Part shown: positions 1-4,931 of the stretch, piece by piece
How the letters are laid out: each line of letters begins with the position of its first letter
Numbering within the stretch: position 1 is the stretch's first letter
Assembly (NCBI GenBank): GCA_028717865.1
Contig: JAQUMZ010000102.1
Span: forward strand, 1-8,181
Origin: Elusimicrobiota bacterium
GTDB taxonomy: Bacteria; Elusimicrobiota; Elusimicrobia; UBA1565; UBA9628
DNA: 8,181 nucleotides
Direction: 5' to 3'
Notes under the pieces: model-generated
What the model was told of the DNA's origin: nothing
The model's input: only the letters and a program-made list of their open reading frames with translations
Databases searched by the model: none
Made by a program: the position numbers and the translations under genes

Positions 1-645
1 GGCCGCGACCGCTGCATCCTCAGCAAGGGGCACGCGGCCACGGCCCTCTACGCCGTCCTGGCGCATCGGGGGTTTTTTCCCCGTTCCTGGCTGGAGCGGG
101 TGGGGCGGGACGGAAGCCGCCTGCCGGAGCATCCCAGCCCCGGCTGCCTGCCCGGCGTGGAATTGGCGACGGGCTCGCTGGGGCACGGCTTATCCGTGGC
201 GACGGGATTGGCCCTCGCCGCCCGCATCCGGCGCGACCCCGGCCGGATATTCGTGGTCTTGAGCGACGGAGAATGCAACGAGGGCACGGTCTGGGAGGCG
301 GCCCTGCTGGCCGCGGCCCATCGGCTGGGCCGGCTGGTGGCCGTGGTGGACTTCAACAAGTGGCAGGCCACGGGACGCAGCGAGCAAATCATGGCCCTAA
401 ACCCCCTGCGGCGCAAGTGGGAGGCTTTCGGCTGGCGCGCGGTGGAGGCGGACGGCCATGACGCCGGCCGCCTGGCCGCCCTTCTGCGCCGGCTTCCGAA
501 AGCCGACGGCCCGCCCGCCCTGGTCGTGGCGCACACCGTAAAGGGTAAGGGCGTAGCCTTCATGGAGGACGACAACAACTGGCACTACAAGACCCCCGAT
601 GACGCCGAATTGGCGGCCGCGCTGCGGGAATTGGGGGCCTCGTGA
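1..645 (+). CDS. Transketolase, N-terminal (TPP/Mg-binding) subunit, 5'-partial
   Basis: The frame is open from base 1 to a TGA at 643-645 and gives 214 visible residues. Family N-terminal subunits are usually about 270-280 residues, so some 60 residues lie left of the window. Visible motifs are SKGHAATALYAVLA near residue 8 (His11), PEHPSPG (His45), STGS-type ATGSLGHGLS around 56-64 (His62), and the thiamine diphosphate/Mg motif that opens with SDGE at 88-91 and closes at Asn119 in VVDFNKWQ. The first motif residue is Ser instead of the common Gly. A HTVKGKG loop lies at 178-184. It should pair with the next gene to form one transketolase that transfers a two-carbon ketol unit between sugar phosphates in the cytoplasm. 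In a glycan locus the likely role is making a special sugar or polyol precursor rather than the housekeeping pentose cycle (inference). The in-frame GTG at position 100 is internal and is not the start. Confidence 0.93.
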   Translation, partial: GRDRCILSKGHAATALYAVLAHRGFFPRSWLERVGRDGSRLPEHPSPGCLPGVELATGSLGHGLSVATGLALAARIRRDPGRIFVVLSDGECNEGTVWEAALLAAAHRLGRLVAVVDFNKWQATGRSEQIMALNPLRRKWEAFGWRAVEADGHDAGRLAALLRRLPKADGPPALVVAHTVKGKGVAFMEDDNNWHYKTPDDAELAAALRELGAS

Positions 646-1586
646 GAAACGCCTTCGCCGCCGAGCTGACCGCCCAGGCGGCCCGACGCCCCGGCCTGAT
701 CCTGCTCTCGGGCGACATCGGGAACAGGCTTTTTGACCGTTACAAGGCCCGCTATCCGGGCCGCTTCATCAACTGCGGCGTGGCGGAAGGCAACATGATC
801 GGAGTCGCCGCGGGCTTGGCCTTGGGGGGATTGCGGCCGGTGGTTTACACCATCAATTCCTTCCTTTCCGCCCGCGCCTACGAGCAGATCAAGCTCGACG
901 TATGCTATCACGAGCTGCCCGTGATCCTGGTCGGCGTCGGAGCGGGGCTGTCCTACGCCGAGAACGGCGCCACGCACGAATCCTGCGAGGACGTCGCCAT
1001 CCTGCGCGTCCTGCCGCGGCTGAAGGTGGTCGCCCCCGGAGATCCCTACGAGGTCCGCGCCGCCTTGGCCGCGGCCCTGCGCCAAAAATGCCCGGTATAC
1101 ATCCGCATCGGCAAGAAAGGCGAGCCCTTGGTGCACGCCCGCCGGCCCGCCTTGCGCCTGGGCCGAGGCATCGTGGTAGCCGCCGGCCGAGACGTCTGCA
1201 TTTTTTCCAGCGGCGCCCTGCTCGCCGCGGCCGTGGCCGCGCGAGGAATTTTGAGCCGCCGCGGCGTGAGCGCCCGGGTGGTCAGCCTCCACACGATCAA
1301 GCCTCTGGACGAAGCCTTGCTGCGGGAAGCCTGGCGCGGATTCCGGCTGGTCGCGACGATCGAGGAGCACAGCCTCCTGGGCGGGATGGGCGGCGCCGTG
1401 GCGGAGTGGGCCTGCGACCACGGCCTCGACGGGGGCAAGCTTCTGCGCCTAGGCACGCCGGACCGGTTTTTCCGGGAGGCGGGCGGCCAGGAATTCGCGC
1501 GCCGCCGCTGCGGACTGACGCCGCCGGCCTTGGCCGGGCTCATCCTGCGCCGGCTGGGGCGCGGCGCTCACTCGAAGACGATATAG
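642..1586 (+). CDS. Transketolase, C-terminal (pyrimidine-binding) subunit
   Basis: This is a complete 314-residue protein, the normal size for the C-terminal half of a split transketolase. It starts at a GTG inside the stop codon of the preceding gene (GTGA, 4-base overlap), with a G-rich stretch at 633-637 as a modest ribosome site. The overlap implies coupled translation and equal amounts of both subunits. The pyrimidine-binding domain shows NCGVAEGNMIGVAAGLAL, whose Glu49 is the expected activator of the thiamine ring, then YTINSFLSARAYEQIKLD and a NGATHESCEDVAILR loop with His112. The last 130 residues form a transketolase C-terminal domain (SLHTIKPLDEALL, EEHSLLGGMGGAVAE). With the upstream subunit it makes the ketol-transferring active site at their interface. 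A 1-deoxyxylulose-5-phosphate synthase or pyruvate dehydrogenase E1 is a less likely reading, because the gene pair splits as transketolases do. Its 3' end overlaps the convergent methyltransferase gene by 19 bases. Confidence 0.93.
   Translation: MRNAFAAELTAQAARRPGLILLSGDIGNRLFDRYKARYPGRFINCGVAEGNMIGVAAGLALGGLRPVVYTINSFLSARAYEQIKLDVCYHELPVILVGVGAGLSYAENGATHESCEDVAILRVLPRLKVVAPGDPYEVRAALAAALRQKCPVYIRIGKKGEPLVHARRPALRLGRGIVVAAGRDVCIFSSGALLAAAVAARGILSRRGVSARVVSLHTIKPLDEALLREAWRGFRLVATIEEHSLLGGMGGAVAEWACDHGLDGGKLLRLGTPDRFFREAGGQEFARRRCGLTPPALAGLILRRLGRGAHSKTI
1568..1586. other. Tail-to-tail overlap of convergent coding regions
   Basis: The last 19 bases of the plus-strand transketolase C subunit (stop TAG at 1584-1586) are also the last 19 bases of the minus-strand methyltransferase (stop TGA read from 1570-1568). 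Both reading frames are well supported, so the overlap appears real. No room is left for an intergenic terminator, and I see no clear hairpin plus U-tract in either 3' end. Each transcript therefore probably runs into the opposite gene as antisense RNA (inference). Confidence 0.85.
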
Positions 1587-2230
1587 CAGTAGTCGCCCGT
1601 ATAGCCCGCCTGCTGGAAGAGCCATTCCCATTCCCTCGGGGTGTAAAAGGAACGACAGGTCAGCTGCCAATACAGGAGGTTCGCCTTCTCCCTCTCGTTG
1701 CGGTAGGTTTCTATGACGACGTGCTTCGGCCCGCGCGCGACCCTCTCGATCTCCCGCAGCGCGGCGTGAAGCTCGTAATTGTGGAGGTTGTGCAGAGTGG
1801 TGACGGAGAAGACGAAATCGAAATACTTGTCCGGCCACGGCAAGGACACGGCGCTGCCCACCTTGAGGCGGGGCCGGACCTCCGGCTTGGCGTTCTCCAC
1901 GGCGTATCTGGAGATATCGATTCCCGACACCTCGCTGTCCGCGACGACCTGGGAAAATTCATACAGGAGGAATCCCTTCCCGCAGCCGACGTCCAGGATG
2001 CGGGCGCCGGGCTTGAGGCCGTAATGCCGGGCCATATCCTCGGCGACGGCGCGCCACCGTCCGTCATAGCGATAGCCGCCGTAGCCGTATTTGCGCTCCC
2101 CGTCCCAGTAATCCCGGTCGTAACGGATCGCGACCTCCGCGCATTCGGCCTTGTCCGCCTCGTTGACGCGTTTGACGTAATCGCGCTTGGTGGATTTGTG
2201 CAGCTTCATTATGAAATCAACGTATGCCAT
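1568..2230 (-). CDS. Class I SAM-dependent methyltransferase of a sugar-cluster type
   Basis: This is a 220-residue protein with a standard class I methyltransferase fold. Motif I is ILDVGCGKG (78-86), the acidic end of strand 2 is GIDIS (Asp105), and a PWPDKYFDFVFS segment (131-142) leads into TLHNLHNYELHAALREIERV. The first 70 residues, opening MAYVDFIMKLHKSTKRDY and rich in Tyr and Arg with DRDYWDGERKYGYGGYRYDGRW, look like a conserved substrate-binding lid. I recall similar openings in methyltransferases beside glycan and transketolase genes, which is memory and not a search. The C terminus ends YTGDYCYIVFE. The start is ATG at 2230, preceded by AAAGGGAGG with 5 bases of spacing. The longer open frame to 2374 has no such site and a low-complexity Arg-rich lead. 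The start lies 14 bases inside the upstream fusion gene, so the two are probably coupled. The likely substrate is a sugar, sugar phosphate or nucleotide sugar; O-, N- or C-methylation cannot be told apart here. Confidence 0.92.
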   Translation of the reverse strand: MAYVDFIMKLHKSTKRDYVKRVNEADKAECAEVAIRYDRDYWDGERKYGYGGYRYDGRWRAVAEDMARHYGLKPGARILDVGCGKGFLLYEFSQVVADSEVSGIDISRYAVENAKPEVRPRLKVGSAVSLPWPDKYFDFVFSVTTLHNLHNYELHAALREIERVARGPKHVVIETYRNEREKANLLYWQLTCRSFYTPREWEWLFQQAGYTGDYCYIVFE

Positions 2231-3881
2231 GCCCGCCTCCCTTTCCCATCCCCCCTTCGGGCCAAGGCCGCCATAATCCGCGCAGCCAGACGCGGGCCTT
2301 GCGCAATTGCGCGGCCTTCTGCGCCTGCGAACCGGAAAAACGCCGCCGGGCCAGCCCCACGGGCAGGAATTCATTGAGCAGAATGCAGCACCACTTCAAA
2401 CGTTGGACCGGCATCAGCATGGCGACCCGCTCGCGATGCAGGCGGGACCTCGGAAGGTCCCCGAGCACGCCGCGCATGAACATCGGCCCATAGCCGGCCG
2501 GCACCGGGACCGCCTGCTGGCAAAAGAAATCGCAGACCGTCTTGGCCGGATCATCCCAGCCCGCGTATTCGAAATCGACGAAGCGCAAGCGCCCGCCTCG
2601 CTCCAGGATGGCGTTGTGGAACCCGAAATCCGACGGAGACAGCCGCCACTCCCGGCGCGGCAGGCGCGCATCGAGCTCCAGCCCCAGGCGCCGGGAGCGC
2701 TCGCGCACGAACGCCGAGATCCGGCGCCAAGCTTCGCCCAGCTCCTTGCGCGCGAATTCCCGGGCCTGCCGGTCCAGGTCGCAGGCCGCCGGCAGGCCTT
2801 GCAGCCTCGCCAGGCGCCGCGCCACGGCGGCGAGGTGCTCGGCGGTGGAAAAACCCGCGTCGGAGGCCTCGGGGCAGCGCCGCCCGCCGAGGCGGGCCGC
2901 GTTGAGGCCGCGCCAGAACGAAACCGCCTGGCGGACGGAATCCGCCCCGACCTCCCCCGCCCGCAGGCGCCGGCCCGCGACGAACTCGTAGAGCGCCAGG
3001 CTGCGGCGGGAGTCGCGAATCACGGCCCGGGGCACGCAGCGCAGCCCCAGTTCCCAGGCGCGGCGGCAGAACGCGAATTCCGTGGCGCATCGGTCCCGAG
3101 CATCTCCGGGATGGCGGAAATAGGACTTGAGCAGCAGCTCCCCGTCCCCGGACGAGACCCGGAACACCCGATTGTTGGCCGCGCCGGCCAGCGGCTCCAG
3201 GGCTGCGGCTCCCGGCAGACCCGCTTTTTTCAAAAGCGCGTCCGCGGCCAGGAAAAGCCCGGCGGTCGCCTTGTCTTTAGGGAGCAGGGCGGCCTGCGCC
3301 TCGCGCCAACCGCCGACCCGCCGCCAAGGCCCGCGGCGAGCCGCTCCGCATTGGGGATCGAAAAGTATCCTCCTCACTCCGGAGGGAAAATCGGGATGCC
3401 GCAAGAACTCCGGAAGATCGTCGACGAAATGGGTGCAGCCGTGGCGGCGGATCGCGGCAAGCTTCGCGGCCTTGGTCGGCAGCAGCCGGACGTCTCCCGG
3501 CCTCAGGCCCAAGCGCCGGCGATCGAAGACGCCGTGGCGGCGCAGCCACAAACGCGCCCAGCGGTGCAGGTCGTAAAGCGGACCCGCGAACGGACGGCGG
3601 GTGCGATGGCTGATGATGCGCACCGGAATGCCCAGGAAGCGGCAGCGGCGCAGGAACGCCAGGGCGCCGGGAAAAGCCGGGGCTCGGCGCATCTCCGGAC
3701 CGTATACGCGCCCCTGCAGTCCGATCCAGGCCCGCTCCCCCCCCGCTCGGCGCAGATAATCCCGGACGGCTTCCTTGGCGGCGGGGACGCCCTCGGGAAT
3801 CAGCCCCCGCCGCAAGGCGACGCCGTGAAAAAGGCGGTCGTAGCAGACTATGGTGTTGTCGAAATCCACCCCAATGATCAT
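2217..3881 (-). CDS. Fusion of a HAD-like phosphatase domain and an APH/choline-kinase-like phosphotransferase domain
   Basis: This is a single 554-residue frame with two domains. Residues 1-175 look like a HAD-superfamily phosphatase: VDFDNTI gives Asp6 and Asp8, IISHRT gives Ser91, Lys137 or Lys140 fits motif III, and HFVDDLPEF gives Asp154-Asp155. From about 225 to 540 the protein looks like an aminoglycoside phosphotransferase/choline-kinase fold: glycine-poor NNRVFRVS loop (236-243), Lys252 in LLLKSYF, hinge-like LYEFVAGR (297-304), catalytic loop SPSDFGFHNAI (Asp418, Asn423) and metal-site VDFEYAGWDDPAKTV (Asp436). The usual HGD of the catalytic loop is replaced by SPSD, but the Asp and Asn remain, so activity is possible. 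It starts at ATG 3881, 9 bases after the dehydrogenase stop, with a weak GGGGTGAGGG ribosome site. The setting suggests phosphorylation and dephosphorylation of a sugar, polyol or choline-like group on the glycan (inference). Antibiotic resistance is unlikely. A G8 tract lies at 3737-3744. Confidence 0.88.
   Translation of the reverse strand: MIIGVDFDNTIVCYDRLFHGVALRRGLIPEGVPAAKEAVRDYLRRAGGERAWIGLQGRVYGPEMRRAPAFPGALAFLRRCRFLGIPVRIISHRTRRPFAGPLYDLHRWARLWLRRHGVFDRRRLGLRPGDVRLLPTKAAKLAAIRRHGCTHFVDDLPEFLRHPDFPSGVRRILFDPQCGAARRGPWRRVGGWREAQAALLPKDKATAGLFLAADALLKKAGLPGAAALEPLAGAANNRVFRVSSGDGELLLKSYFRHPGDARDRCATEFAFCRRAWELGLRCVPRAVIRDSRRSLALYEFVAGRRLRAGEVGADSVRQAVSFWRGLNAARLGGRRCPEASDAGFSTAEHLAAVARRLARLQGLPAACDLDRQAREFARKELGEAWRRISAFVRERSRRLGLELDARLPRREWRLSPSDFGFHNAILERGGRLRFVDFEYAGWDDPAKTVCDFFCQQAVPVPAGYGPMFMRGVLGDLPRSRLHRERVAMLMPVQRLKWCCILLNEFLPVGLARRRFSGSQAQKAAQLRKARVWLRGLWRPWPEGGMGKGGGHGIR
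2236..2244 (-). promoter_or_regulatory. Ribosome binding site of the methyltransferase
   Basis: Read on the minus strand this is AAAGGGAGG, followed by CGGGC and the ATG at 2230. It decides the start in favour of MAYVDF rather than the upstream frame to 2374. It lies within the last codons of the HAD-APH fusion gene. Confidence 0.75.
3737..3744 (-). repeat. G8 homopolymer tract inside the HAD domain
   Basis: The coding strand carries eight consecutive G, spanning the codons for Ala-Gly-Gly-Glu near residues 46-49 of the HAD-APH fusion. Slippage here would shift the frame early and remove nearly the whole protein. Gly could have been written with GGC, so the tract is not forced by the protein. 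Confidence 0.9.
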
Positions 3882-3890
3882 GCCGCGCCC

Positions 3891-4931
3891 TCACCCCAAG
3901 GACAGGTCGATGACGGGACGGATGACGCGGCCCGCTTCGAGGTCGTCCAAGGCCCGATTCGCGTCGGCCAGAGAGTAGGCTCGCGACAACAGCGGCGAAA
4001 GGTCCAGCTTGCGCTCCGCCAAGAGACGGATATACTTGGGGAAATCCGACTCGGGCGTATTGTCCCCCCCCCAGGTGCCCAGAAGCCGCTTGCCGAGATT
4101 CAACTGCGCGGGATCGAGCTCGATGCGCTCCCCGAAATGGGCGTTGCCGGCCACCACCGCCGTCCCGCCCTGGCGGCGGACGCTTTCCAAGGCCTGTTTC
4201 ATGGCCAGCGGCCGGCCGCTGGCCTCGACGGCAAAATCCAAGCCGCCCGGACAGAGGCGCTGGATCTGCGCCATCGCATCGGCCGCCCCGGGATCGACAG
4301 CGTGCGTCGCGCCCATGCGCCCGGCCGCTTCCCGGCGATCCGGCCGGGGCTCCACGGCTATGATCGGGGCGCAGCCGGCAAGCTTGGCGGCGGACAAGGC
4401 GCACAGGCCGATTCCTCCCGCCCCAAAAACGGCCAGGCTCTGCCCGGCCCTCGGCCGCGCCGTATTCCATACCGATCCGAATCCGGTGGGCACGGCGCAG
4501 CCCAGCAAAGCCGCCTCCGACATCGATACCCGCGGCGGCAAGACGGTGAGCCGGTTCTCGGCGACCACGGCATGGCGGCCGAAAGTGGTGACGCCCCCGG
4601 CATTGACCTTGCGCCCCTGCCACCCGTACGCCGTGCCGCGGGCGTCCAGACCCGGCCCTTTGATCCAGGACAGGATCACGGGATCCCCGGACTTGACCCG
4701 TTGCACCCCCGGTCCGGCCTCCCGAACCCACCCCGTCCCTTCGTGGCCCAGGCAATGGGGCAGGAAGGCATCCGGTCCCCGCCGGCCCCGGGCCTCCAGA
4801 AGCTGGGTATGGCACACCCCGCTGAAAGCCAGCTCCACCAGGACTTGGCCCGCCTGCAAGGGCGGCACGTCCAGCTCCGCCAGGACCAAGGGACGCCCGG
4901 TTTCCACCAAAATCGCCGCCAAAGTTTTCAT
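3891..4931 (-). CDS. Zinc-dependent alcohol/polyol dehydrogenase (MDR family) without structural zinc lobe
   Basis: This is a 346-residue medium-chain dehydrogenase. The catalytic zinc ligands are visible: Cys40 (SGVCHTQ), His63-Glu64 (LGHEGTGWV) and Cys145 (LLGCAVPTGFG). The Rossmann fold begins AVFGAGGIGLCALSAAKLAG (167-186), and Glu194 at the end of the second strand (IIAVEPRPDR) favours NAD over NADP. The lobe that normally holds the four structural-zinc cysteines is replaced by SWIKGPGLDARGTAYGWQG (88-106), which has none. It ends with a typical DANRALDDLEAGRVIRPVIDL tail. The start is ATG 4931, with a perfect AAGGAGG 5 bases upstream; the open frame to 5084 is a shadow of the upstream gene. 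It overlaps the radical SAM gene by 4 bases (ATGA) and is followed after 9 bases by the HAD-APH fusion. The likely role is oxidation or reduction of a hydroxyl or carbonyl on a sugar or polyol intermediate; the exact substrate is not readable. A G9 tract lies at 4064-4072. Confidence 0.93.
   Translation of the reverse strand: MKTLAAILVETGRPLVLAELDVPPLQAGQVLVELAFSGVCHTQLLEARGRRGPDAFLPHCLGHEGTGWVREAGPGVQRVKSGDPVILSWIKGPGLDARGTAYGWQGRKVNAGGVTTFGRHAVVAENRLTVLPPRVSMSEAALLGCAVPTGFGSVWNTARPRAGQSLAVFGAGGIGLCALSAAKLAGCAPIIAVEPRPDRREAAGRMGATHAVDPGAADAMAQIQRLCPGGLDFAVEASGRPLAMKQALESVRRQGGTAVVAGNAHFGERIELDPAQLNLGKRLLGTWGGDNTPESDFPKYIRLLAERKLDLSPLLSRAYSLADANRALDDLEAGRVIRPVIDLSLG
4064..4072 (-). repeat. 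G9 homopolymer tract inside the dehydrogenase
   Basis: The coding strand reads nine G in a row through the codons for Trp287-Gly288-Gly289-Asp290. It is the longest single-base run in the window. A one-base slip would replace the last 57 or so residues of the dehydrogenase. The WGGD residues look like a family motif, but the GGG GGG codon choice is not required by it. Confidence 0.92.

Noticed and set aside
100..102. GTG as the start of the transketolase N subunit
   Set aside because: Conserved sequence with the SKGHAATALYAVLA motif lies upstream in frame, so the gene begins outside the window.
2231..2374. Longer methyltransferase start at 2374
   Set aside because: The added residues are Arg-rich and lie antisense-free but out of frame in the HAD-APH gene; a strong ribosome site precedes ATG 2230.
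902..2377. A 491-residue open frame on the plus strand crossing the convergent junction
   Set aside because: It is out of frame with the transketolase C subunit and antisense to the methyltransferase, with Arg/Gly-rich low-complexity sequence.
2217..3881. Aminoglycoside resistance gene
   Set aside because: Only the fold resembles APH; the HAD fusion, changed catalytic loop and glycan-operon setting argue for a metabolic role.
3277..4815. A 512-residue minus-strand frame overlapping the dehydrogenase and the HAD domain
   Set aside because: It is a shifted-frame shadow of two genes with good family motifs.
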